From Favolaschia claudopus (lineage: Eukaryota > Basidiomycota > Agaricomycetes > Agaricales > Mycenaceae), in assembly GCA_037176885.1 (NCBI GenBank), contig JAWWNJ010000031.1:1178001-1242000 (forward strand): a DNA stretch of 64,000 bases. Direction: 5' to 3'. Below the pieces are notes generated by a model, which did not search any database, was not told the DNA's origin, and saw nothing but the letters and a program-made list of their open reading frames with translations. This document shows, piece by piece, positions 46,691 through 57,502 of the stretch (the first letter of the stretch is position 1; each line of letters starts with the position of its first letter). The position numbers and the translations under genes were made by a program.

Positions 46691-48081
46691 ATGATCTTCA
46701 GCGTCATCTTCCACTTGCTGATCACTGCGACTGCTTGTCTGTCTGGTGCAGTGCAGCAAGGTACTCTACATCGTCGTACCTACTTCTATGTTGGACAAAC
46801 CTATGTTCCCACCGGCAACTCGACTAGCATTGCCGCAGACCAAATGTACGTCGAGCACCTAACACCAGCGAAGATTACCCGGCCGCTTCCTCTCCTCTTT
46901 ATCCACGGCCAAGGCATGACAGGGACAAATTGGCTCAACACACCCGACGGGCGTCTTGGTTGGGCTGACTATTTCCTGAGTAAAGGATACGAGGTAATTT
47001 CTACCAATTTACTAGGATCAATTCCACATATATTCACGGCTTTTGTCTAAGATTTATATTGTCGATCAAGTAGCAAGAGCTCGTTCGCCTTGGGAGCCTA
47101 CGGTGGATGGGCCGTTGCTCCCAACGGACACTGTGTTAGTGGAATCCATCTTCACGGCGGTGGAGCGCTTCCAGCTCTGGCCTCAGGCCAGTCTTCATAC
47201 TCAGTGGCCAGGTAAACGACCTTCCAATCGTCAAAGTCTCGATCTGATTCTCTGCAAAACAAAGGCAATGGCTCTGTTGGCGATCCTATCTTTGATGAAT
47301 TTTTCGCATCCACTGTACCAAGTCTCGCGACGCAGTCTGAACAAGCTGAGAAGATTAAACATGCCGGGTCTCTACTGCTCGACAAAATCGGTGTCAGTGT
47401 ACCACCATACCTGTGGACACTCGTGTACTTATTGGTGATCACTTCGGACACAGCCTGTCATACTGGTAACGCATTCTCAAGCCGGGCAATTTGGATGGAT
47501 TCTCGCAGATAGTCGCCCGCATCAAGTCAAAGCCATTCTAGCACTGGAACCTTCAGGTCCCCCTTTTGTCAATGCAATCGTTCAACAAGGGCCAGCACGC
47601 GCATACGGTTTGACGGACATACCAGTTGAATATAAACCCCCCGATTTCGTCTGCCTCTGATCTCCACCAAGTCGTCGTTAGGTAGATATTTGGAGTTGAA
47701 ATCTCCTCTGCTCAGCTGCTACTGACCAATTATATTTGCAGCGAGATCCCAGGAGTTACTTGCATTCAGCAAGCGAAACCTGCACGTAAACTCACCAATC
47801 TCGTACATATCCCCGTCTTGGCTGTGACTTCGGAGGCGAGCTATCATGCTCAATATGACAATTGCACCGTCAGATATCTGCGCGAAGCAGGGGTGTCTGT
47901 CGAACATGTTTACCTCAGCAAGGTTGGGATCCATGGTAGGCCTTTCGCTTCAACTAACTCACAACCAGTGCTTTCCAGCTAAATGTCCTATCTAGGGAAT
48001 GGTCATATGTTTTTTATGGAGCTCAATAACATTCAGATAGCTGATCAGGTCGTGGAACCGTGGATTTCAGAGGTTCACTAG
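46691..48081 (+). CDS. Secreted alpha/beta hydrolase with a one-base frameshift
   Basis: Six exons (46691-46993, 47052-47211, 47265-47392, 47454-47681, 47742-47935, 47996-48081) match a fungal alpha/beta-hydrolase family with a signal peptide (MIFSVIFHLLITATACLSGA), TYFYVGQTYVPTG, LLFIHGQGMTGTNWLNTPDGRLGWADYFLSKGYE (oxyanion region), VILVTHSQAGQFGWILADSR (nucleophile Ser in HSQAG), VLAVTSEASYHAQYDNCTVRYL (acid region) and GIHGNGHMFFMELNN (catalytic His). The fourth exon is one base too long: a run of six C at 47637-47642 puts a TGA soon after, whereas five C would continue the family sequence to the next donor. Either a sequencing/assembly error in a homopolymer or a recent inactivating mutation. 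Without the extra base the product would be 365 residues. Confidence 0.85.
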
Positions 48082-48172
48082 TTTTAAATCAGAGTATCCT
48101 TTCAACCGTCAACTTCTGTACCCGGAATATGCTACAATTATACAGGGGAATAGATTACTTTTGCACTGATGA

Positions 48173-51025
48173 TCAGAGTCTCCGTTTCCCTTTATGATCA
48201 CCAGGGGCAGCCCGAATGGCGCCAAGCACATCGGAAAGGGCCCGATCCTGCTTCGTCGGCTTATTGGATGGTACGGCGTCAGATTCTGTGGAAAGACTCT
48301 CGACCAAGGCAGCCTTCTTCACTTTCTTGCCCATCGCAGCGTTGAAGAGCTCATCAATCTCATCCCCGCCTTGATCACGTTTCCGCTTCTTGGCCTCTTT
48401 ATGTTTTTTCGGAGGTGTCTCTTCGACCGGTGCAGCCGCTGTTTGGGCGGCAGGCTTATGCCGCTCCGTCTGTAACGCTCGCCACTCGTCTGGTCGCCGC
48501 TGTAACAAATACAGATGAAGGTTTCGAGCGAAGAATTTTCCATAGTATGAAGCAGCGAGAAATTGTTCCTGAGAAATTAAGGACCGCGCAATCTTTTCCT
48601 GGCGGGACTTAAGCATTGGAAAACAGAATCATCCAAAAAAGCCAACCTTCAGATATGTATCCGAAAATGCCCAGCATCGGTCTCCGACTCGGCTACCAAT
48701 ACGATCGTCGACAAGGAGATGATAACGACCGATGAAAGAGAGTACGAATTCACGCTTGATTTTGTGAGGCACAGTCGGCGATTCGAAGAGAGCGTCCAAC
48801 ACTCGAGAACTGGTTGCGTGGTGGGCAATGGACAGCATTTCATCCTCGGACAAGGCATTCAAGCTGGCATGGGGCTCAGATAAGAGAACAGACAAGACGT
48901 GTTCCGACAAAAAAAATACCTTGCAGTGACAATCTGGTAATGCGGCTCTGGCAGACGAAGTAAAGACTGCAGAAGAATCGCGCCCTGAACCGAGGGTTCG
49001 ATGCTATCTTTGGATGGCCGCTTGACTGGCTTGCCTTTACTGGGCTGCTCCTGCTCCTGAGACCGACTGGCGGCTTGGTAGTCCTAGAAATGTAATGTCG
49101 ATTAGGTGTGATTGCGCGAGGTATGCCATGTCTGACCTGGACTGTGCGTAACCGCAATACACACGGGACGAGAAGATTGCGGTCTTCCGCAGTTTTTGCA
49201 TCGAATGCTGTTGAAACCGCCTGGGATATGTTGTTGTGAGTTTAATCAAGGCACACCAGTGGCACTCTACCTCGATTACTTCAGAGCCGCAGGCTCCGAG
49301 AGTAGCAGCACGATCGATGATGGAACGAAGGACGCCAGTCCGCGAGGTTTCTTGACCGAGGGTCAATTTATATCGGCGGATCTGATAATTGAACTCACGT
49401 ATCAATCTGGTCCATATACTTTGCAGTTCCTGGCATGCCTCGGTGAGCTGAGAAATCGAGAAACGGTCGATTGCCTTGGCCAGAACGTAATTCGCCACCG
49501 GATGTGAAGCGATTCTAGGAAGATTTCCTTTGAAATACGTGGCCCATAAGGAGGCGAATGCAGACTCGGGGCAGTGTGAAACGATTGTTTCCAGCAGATG
49601 AGAAGATGTAGGGTCTCGGAGAAGAGTATTCAGATAATCAGAGACGGGAGGGGTTGCTGAGGGATCCTTTCCTGAGAAATCCAATCAGTACCCCAAAAGA
49701 AGAAAACAAGAGGGATAGTACGTGAGGACGCTACAAGCCCGACCAAGACTCTATCCATGAGCGAATCAGTGTCTTCTGTCATCTGTTGGTCAGCCTCAAC
49801 GGCAAGAAGCATCTAAACAACTGTTCAATGAACTGCTCGTCATCGATCCAGAAAGATGGCAGACTTGCAGGGTTGGACTGGCGACTTTGTCGGCCGCTAG
49901 AGCCCGTGTTTCGTTTTCGTCAAGTTCATTACGAATTACCTCCACGAATTTTCGCGCAGTCTGCGAGAAAACTTCGGGAGGAGTATAGGTCCCCGCATCT
50001 TTGCGGTCCTTATCCTCGAAGACTGACTTGAAGGGAGCCTGTCTGGCCTTCCATGTGGCACTTTTCTTAGACCGCATTGCGTGTTGGGAAGCGTCGTGCG
50101 ACGGAACAGACTGCGGGGACAACAGTAAAAGCAGCGCTCGTACAACATGTGAGGCAAAGGAGTTCGTGACTAGTGATGGGAGCACCGGGAAGAGTTCCTA
50201 GGCGAACTAGATGAGCACTTGACGAAATACGCAGTTGTAGACACAGGACTCACCTCACATACGTCGACGACCAACTTGGTTAATGACCGCAATTCGCCTT
50301 TGTCGTCTGGAACCGTCGGCAATATTCCACGTTTCTGGACATGACTTGACAAAAAGCACAATTATAAGGGGGTCTATCGTGCCTACCTCTCTTGATACCG
50401 TTTGGCTCGCCACAGTGAACAGAGTCTGGCAAACATGCGAGCCAAATCGGTGCTTCACCAATAAATCATAGCTACCCAAACCAAGAGAATACGCCATTAC
50501 TATCAGAGCAGAGAGCTGTGGGTGATCGACTTACGATCCGGTCAAACTGTCAACGAAGACGCGGCGGACAAAGTCATCCATAGAATAAGTCATTCGTTCC
50601 AAAACCACTGAACAATCTGCGTCGGTCGCCAGCTGTTTTTCTTTGCCCGACATTTCTGTGAGAGCAGCGACAAAGAACATTCTTCGTTCTTCGATCTACC
50701 ATTAGTACTGTACGATACATATTATCCAAAGTCAAGAACCTTCATTGGGGTCAACCTCTTCATCATTCTGGTCCCGTTCGCTAGCTGCATTTTGCCAATC
50801 TCGGATCTGAATATCCACAGTGCGGAAGTAAGCTTTCACATCGTTGTCGACGTATCCAAAGGGCGCATCAGAATTTGTATCGTCTTCAGCTGAAGTTTTC
50901 GGGGCCGAAACTATCCATGAAGGAGTCTCTTGAGGCAGAGGTTTTGTTGGTTCTTTGGGTGGCTGCCATTCGACTTCTGTTGTGTGCTTCTTCTTTTTTC
51001 CTCGTTTGCGGAGCTCTTTGGGCAT
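48173..51025 (-). CDS. NOP9: Nop9, pumilio-repeat ribosome biogenesis protein
   Basis: Nucleolar RNA-binding protein of the 90S/pre-40S pathway. Eleven exons (50740-51025, 50535-50688, 50387-50471, 50254-50334, 49865-50197, 49722-49812, 49271-49671, 49137-49220, 48920-49083, 48647-48863, 48173-48598) give 773 residues. The basic N terminus [13 protein letters not shown] is followed by pumilio-like repeats ([100 protein letters not shown]) and a Lys-rich C-terminal tail. The second acceptor (GATCGAAG before AACG) was chosen by frame and family. Convergent with the frameshifted hydrolase, divergent (363 bp) from the rvt gene. Confidence 0.94.
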
Positions 51026-51388
51026 TTATAACAGTGGATAGCAAGTGAATAGAAGGTTTGCTGTCTCATGTTTGGCATTGGCTGCCCGGGCCGAGCGCCG
51101 CTTTCAGCTCTAAACCACCATGTCGAACTATGGATTGTTACCTCTGAATAAATCGTTCCAACGCTGTACAACTTTTGAAGAACCGTTTTCTTCTTCCCTT
51201 TTTCAAAGAGGCTATCCGTCTTCCCATCCACTAGGTCAATTGAGTGCTCCTATTGTTGCCCTGTTCCGAGGGTCCAATTGAATCGTGAGCTGGGCTTCGA
51301 CTCGAAATGAATCATTCGTCGCGTCCGAATATACGAATCGTGACTCCTTTCGGTCTGTGCAAACACTTTAAAAGCCTCGGTATGGCAT
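51026..51388. other. Shared divergent promoter region, NOP9 / rvt
   Basis: 363 bp between the two start codons. No TATA box or other element identified with confidence. Confidence 0.5.
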
Positions 51389-54327
51389 ATGTCTCCTCAA
51401 TCGAGGCTAACAGCTCAGCCCATTTCCCAATGTCTTCCTCTAGCGCGGCTCATAAACAGGGTAATGGAGGGTAAGAGTTCTCAATCTTGTTTCTCGGATG
51501 TGGAGGTCTCATCTAAACTGAAGCACTCACTCTGCATCGTTCGGAAAGACGCTTCAATTTATAACAACCATCAAGCTGGACGAACTTGAGAAGCAAAAAG
51601 CAGCTTTCACGTCGTCAACTCTTCCTATCATCGAGAAGGCTGCTGCTTGTGGAGACGATCTTCCTCGACGCGTCGAACTTCTGCTTGATGCTGTCCGCTC
51701 CTGGCGTGGCTCTGGCGCTGTTGATTCCACGTCAGTTATTGGTGGAAAATTGGACTTGACTTGCCTAGACTTGTGGCTGCTCCAGGCGCGTAAGGATCCC
51801 GGATTCAGCTCTGACGTCCTCAAGGACTGGGCGGAGACTTTGGAGAGACACATTCGTCACTCTATGACTCGATACGAATTTGCGCAATTGTTCGGTGGCT
51901 TGTTCAACGAATGGCTTTCTAGCGGTGATTCTGTTTTGGAGCAGGAGGAATCTACTCGCACCACTCCATCTGCTGAGTTTATCGAGCTCGGTCGCAAGGA
52001 GATGTATGAACAGCAGGAGCGTCTCAAGTCTATCATCTTCGAGTCCAAAGTTGTCGACACGGATGGCCTCTGGGCCTACCTCGCGGATCTCTTCTCGGAA
52101 AGCACTTCAGCCGAAGCGTTGGAGACCATGCGTCGAGAACTGAGAGAGTTCGGCGAAGAGTTGCGAGGTCGTGTCATCACGGCTGAAGTGGGTCCTCTCG
52201 TGTTTCTCTTCCTTCGATTAGTTCTGATTTGCTTTCAGGACATGAAATGGGTCATCAAATCACTTCTGTCCGCTGAGCTCATGGTTGAAGAGAAACGCAA
52301 CACTTTACGCGAATTCACTCAAAATCAGACTGTGCTTGATGAGCTTGCCACTGTCATGACCATGCGTCTGAGCTCGGTGGAAACTTGGTCCTGGCCTGAG
52401 TCCGGTGCTAAGGTTGACATGCGACGGGCTTTGAACGGTAAATACCGCGCTTTCACAGACATCGATCCATTCGACGCCCTCTTCCTGCAATACATTGGAG
52501 TCATGTGGCAAATCAAATTCAAGCAGTGTTGCATCGACATCTTCTCCTCGAAAGCATGGAAACAAGAATTTTCACCTTTGTCGCGACAACAGCGACTCGA
52601 TCGCCAAAAATACTTCTTGGAATACGCATCTAACGGCATCCACTCTCATCGTCAAACACGACGCAAAGAACACTTCCTTGTCGGCCAACTCGCTAGTCAC
52701 ACGGACTCGACTTCATCGTACGACGATTATGAAAACCCCAGCAAAACACAGATCCCAGTTGCGCATGTTAAGCAAGAGTTGCTGCACACAATTGCTACCG
52801 AATGTTATCTCAATTCGACCTTACACGGGACACACACCATAGTATGTACGGATCTCGAGTGGTATGTGGGGTCCCCATGAAGCTCTATCCTAACTAACGT
52901 CCCTTGGAAAAGGTTTGGTCCATCTCTCGCATTCGACACTATCCTCACATGCCTGGAATTTTTCGGAGTACCTAAGACTTGGTTGGATTTTTTCAAGGCG
53001 TTTTTGCAAGTTCCACTGACCTTCAAGGACGATGCTCCCGGCGATGCTCGTGTGCGTCAATGCGGTACCCCCATATCATACGCATTGAGCACATTTTTTG
53101 GCGAAGCCGTTCTTTTCGGCCTTGACTTCGCGGTGAATCAATCTGCGGACGGGCTCTTCCTGTATCGAATTCACGATGATCTGTGGTGGTTTAATTCCGA
53201 TTCAGACAAGTGCGTGTCTGCATGGGCGGAGATCAACAGGGTTTGTTATTCTCTGTGTATGTTTCTGTGCCTCGGCGTGCTTAACCCCTTCGCAGTATGC
53301 CGCACTGACTGGTATGAAGCTGAACGATAGTAAGACTGGCGCAGCTTGTGTCGGCGCGAAATTGTCTCCGCAATTACCATCCGGCGAAATTCGCTGGGGT
53401 TTCCTTCGCTTCGAAGCCAACAAGTCACGATTCGTCATTGACCAGGCCGAAGTCGACAAGCACATCGCAGAGCTTCGCCGCCAAGTTGCAGCAACGAAGT
53501 CCATTTTCGGGTTCATCAACGCATATAACAAATATCTCGCGTTCTTCAGCCGCAACTTCGGAGCGCGTCCCACTGTATCCTTTGGACCTGCCTTGTGTCT
53601 CGGTCAAGCTCACCTGGACGACATGATTGACACCCTTGCGCGCATTCAAACCGAGGTCTTTCCGTCCTCTTCAGGTGGTGCAGTCGGCGCTCTCAGGGCC
53701 ATCATCGCTGAAAGATTCGGAGTCAGCGATCTGCCGGACGGATATTTCTACTTCCCTATATCGAGGTGAATATTCCGCCTTCCGCTTTGACTTGCCAGTT
53801 GACGATGCTCTTTGTAGCGGTGGATTGGAATTGCGGAACCCACTGATAGAGCTCCTTGCAGTTCGCAACGCGATCGGGCCTGATCCAGCCAGCGAATTTT
53901 CAAAGCAAATGGATAAAGACGAGGAGAGGTATCGTCAGCTACAGGAGAGATGGAACACGGATGCTGCCGCCTCCCCATCGCGAAATGAAACTTTCCCTTC
54001 TTTCCAGGACTACATTGCGCATCGCGAAACTGGATTACACCAGTGGAAAGATCGCTATGTTGATCAGATGAGCACCTCGAAACCAATGTCCCTCAAGTTG
54101 CTCCCAGGGCACGCTGCGGTGAATCGTTCGATGGATTTCTACGATCGCTGGGTGCTATCTCTCTATGGGTATGTTTTATTATTTGCGCCTGAGGAGCATT
54201 CTACTAACCGTGTCACAGCGATCAAATGATCAAAAAATTCGGAAGCCTGGAAGCTGTAGACCCAACCCTCATCCCGGTCGGTTTGGTTCATCTCTTCCGA
54301 GGCAGTAGACACCAATGGGACCAATGA
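51389..54327 (+). CDS. rvt-type reverse-transcriptase-related cellular protein
   Basis: Seven exons (51389-51460, 51549-52187, 52239-52861, 52913-53240, 53296-53765, 53818-54168, 54219-54327) give 863 residues with no stop or frameshift. It fits the fungal rvt family, single-copy RT-like genes that are not transposons. The start reads RLTAQPISQCLPLARLINRT, then helical/coiled sequence with IKLDELEKQKAAF. The RT core has motif A TDLEWFGPSLAFDTI (Asp about 442), RQCGTPISYALSTFFGEAVL, motif C LYRIHDDLWWFN (Asp-Asp about 533-534), and MKLNDSKTGAACVG. The C-terminal family region follows: IRWGFLRFEANKSRFVIDQAEV, ERFGVSDLPDGYFYFP, GGLELRNPLIELLAVRNAI and PTLIPVGLVHLFRGSRHQW. Catalytic acids are intact. 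No LTRs, poly-A tail or target-site repeats flank it. Family assignment rests on remembered motif patterns; biological role is not established. Confidence 0.88.
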
Positions 54328-54483
54328 AAATGGCTCCCACTTCATGTATGTATGTATAATATAATGTAAGAATGTCGAGTCGCGCGAATCCGAGTCATGT
54401 CAAACGTGCATGTTGTATTCCATTGTCCTCCTACTCCTGTCCTAATTGCATACAAAATCTACACACAAGTCCATTGAAAGTTC

Positions 54484-56053
54484 TTAGTGATCGAATACAA
54501 GTAAAGACCGAATATGCACAGGAAAGTCGTGGTTCATGAAGCATATGGACTTGCCATCATATTCTTCTTCGTTCAAGAAACATTTGAGCACTTTCATCAT
54601 CGTGAATTCGGATTTCAATGCTGCCGCCACATCCATCCGCCCATCCCACACATCTTTGAACCACCGTGGACGATATTCAGCGTGTCGTGTTGGGGAAAGG
54701 ATGTCCATAGACTCCAATTGACCGGCGGAAAGGTTGTTTTGATATTTCCAGCGCGAAGCGATCAAGCGGAGCAACGCTTCATTTCCAAACCCTTCGCCGT
54801 GACTCTCCAGTCGAATGGACTGCAGCATGGGTAATATGTTATGGCCACTTCCACTGCCATTCAGAGCGAGAGACTGGAGGAAGTCGTTGTCGATGATATC
54901 GTTTTCTCTGTCGCCATGGACCAGAGCAATGTTGAGGGATTTTAGGTCAGGTACGACCTCGAGACAGCGAAGGATCTGCTGAGCGTCCAAGGGCAGATAA
55001 CGGAGATGAAGGGTGTCGAGATGCTCGCCTTGCTTCTCCAAAAATTCAACGAGTTGATTGGAAGAAGCAGTAGACCAATGGGCTGGTTGAGTTACGTTCC
55101 AGCTAAGTTTCAGGGATTGTAGGTGGGGAGTGGCGAGGGAGCGGAGAAACGTCAAGAACGGCAGATGCGGGGAATCGCTTATCGCCATCCTATATAGTTT
55201 AAGTTGCAAATGCTCCAGCTTCGGAAGGTACAAAGGCGCGAGCTCGTCGGAAGTGAGCACGCAGGTAGCGTTCAAGCTACACCGCCGAAGGCTGACAGCT
55301 TCCGCCAAAACACGACGACACTCGTCCAGTGTCGGGACCGGAATGAGAAACAGATCTAGCTCGGTGATACGAGCCCAATCGAACTTCAAACCCCGGAGCA
55401 CGACGGGTGAAGGGCCGAATGTTTCCATTGTGAAACTCGTCAGGCAGGGAGAATTGCTTGTTTCGGAATGCCACAATGGAATCAGGCTGGCTGTCGGCGC
55501 GTAGATAGTTACATTACGCCAGCGTGAAAGGGTCGGTAAGATGCAGTGCATGACTTCGGTGCATGTTGGATCGACGGGAACCGGGTAGCGCAATGCAAAC
55601 GAAAGGGGAAGATTACGCGACCGAGATATGAACGTCCGGAGTGCATGTATGAGGAAAGCGGCTTTGCTCGCGCCAGGCATCGGCCAATGTAGGGTGAATG
55701 AATTCCAGAGCTGTGGCGTCTGAAGGACCAGTTCTGCCCAGACGCGACAGACACGAAGGAGGAATCTAGGACCTTCAGTGACAGTCCCGAGGGAGCAGAA
55801 TGTTCCGCTGAAGTGTCGAAAGATTTCCACTCGCAATTCTACAGGGAGGCTTGCAAAGATGGTTCCCCCGGACAGCTGGCCCGAGGTCGGGTAAGAAGGC
55901 GAACAACAAATGCAAGTAGCGAATCACCTCTCCGATGCAGGCTGAATCAACTTTAGTGACATCTTGGGTGACACCATACGTGGGCTTGCGACGAGGAAGA
56001 GATGAGCGGCGGCGAATAAAAGAGATTTCAGTGGGAAAGTGAGGGATCGTCAT
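54484..56053 (-). CDS. F-box protein with leucine-rich C-terminal region
   Basis: Two exons (55928-56053, 54484-55875) give 505 residues. The F-box lies early: IFASLPVELRVEIFRHFSG, then RFLLRVCRVWAELVLQTPQLWNSF, the usual Agaricomycete F-box layout. The rest is leucine-rich (LEHLQLKLYRM, LQSLKLSWNVTQ, LDTLHLRYLPLDAQQILRCLE, LKSLNIALVHG), likely an LRR-like substrate-recognition region of an SCF ubiquitin ligase. Such genes are numerous and fast-evolving in these fungi; no target can be given. Convergent with rvt. Confidence 0.85.
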
Positions 56054-57502
56054 GGCTCTTTACAGTGAGCAGATTATGGGGGATGCAGTTAAGTAGGGGA
56101 GGGCAACAAATGTGCTGTATTCATGAATTGACCGATGAATACGCAGCGTAAGAAGTCGGAGAAACAACAAGCACGGCGACGGTGGGTCCCGAGAACAAAT
56201 GGGAACACATAGCTCTGTGCCAACGGCGCCTTCTTAAATATCGTTCTCGTATGGCAGCGACGTCATGCCAGTAAAACCCCGGAGATCCAACGACCCTTCC
56301 ATCTGACAGATCTGCCGCTATGTTCCCACTGTTGAAGGTAGCCGAATCGCAGCTGGAGCCTACGCTGTCTCGTATGTGTACCTCGGGGGAAATACTAAGA
56401 AGCGAACAGAGTCAACATGGATGGACACCGGCGGCATCCCCCCTGAGACTCCGAGTCGGAAGCACGCAAAGAATTTTGAAGAAGTCGGAGGTCGGTGCAC
56501 CGAATCAGACCAAAGCAGAGCGCATACTCGCCAGTAAAGCCGAGACTGTCATTCTTGGCACAGATCCACCAGATTCGAAGCAATAATAGACAAAGGGGAG
56601 GCAAGGAATGTCGCAGTAGACGAGCATGCCCCACTTTGTTTAGAACGCCTTCATACCATCCATCGAAGTTCCATTCCAGGGTACAACGGCCACAGTGCGA
56701 GACACCGAGGTGGTCGGTGAGTAGATTGAAGTCTATGTAGCGCCATAGACTTTGGATAGAGGCAAACGCTCAGGTCGCCCAATTGAGGTGTCCCAATCGT
56801 CATGAGTGATACGTGATTGGTGGAGAACGATGACTGAACGATGTCACTGTGACATGACGCGTCAATGGTTCTCAGGAACGCTGAACCGCGACGCGACGGA
56901 CACCTTCTGCTCGCCATCCGCGGCGCCGCCCCTTCGAGTCTTCGTTATACTCTAGCGCTGAACGCTGGAGCCAGTACTTGGTAAATTGTCAACATCATAC
57001 GGGGTCAATTTAACGTGGCATTCATCGCAGCGGCTTCCTCATAGTGCATTGTAACCTTGCTTCGTTTCAGGTCCACGAGTGAAAGGACAGTGAGTCCATT
57101 CTGCTGACATATTTAATTGTAGGCAGTTCGCCGCAAAGCCCGACAACGGTAACCAGAATCAGTCCGTTGTTCAGCTTGTTGGTGGGTTGTTGGCGTCAGT
57201 GGGCGCCAAGTCAGTCTTGGACTCGTCTTGGACTTGGTGTGAGCTGGTTGAATTAGTGGAGAGATTCTTGGAACAGCGGATTGAGGCTATGGCATAATTT
57301 TTGTGAGTGTCGCTTGGAAAGATCAAGCAACCAATAAGCGGCCGCATCAACTCTCTTTGATTGTATTCCGTTTCTAGCAGCACTGTGACAGCCGGTCAAC
57401 GCTGGTTTCCTTTCTCTTGTTTCTCTCTCTCTCTCTTTTTCACGGTTCGGTCTGGACCTTCTACTTTCTTTTCCCTTTCTTCAGCGTTGAGCGCTCCTTT
57501 TA
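56054..57502. other. Intergenic region
   Basis: No gene recognised. A CT-rich stretch (57403-57500, with a TCTCTCTC run) directly precedes the protease ATG. Confidence 0.55.

Noticed and set aside
51389..54327. Retrotransposon interpretation of the RT-like gene
   Set aside because: Six spliceosomal introns, no LTRs, no poly-A, no target-site duplication, no integrase, RNase H or endonuclease domain seen.
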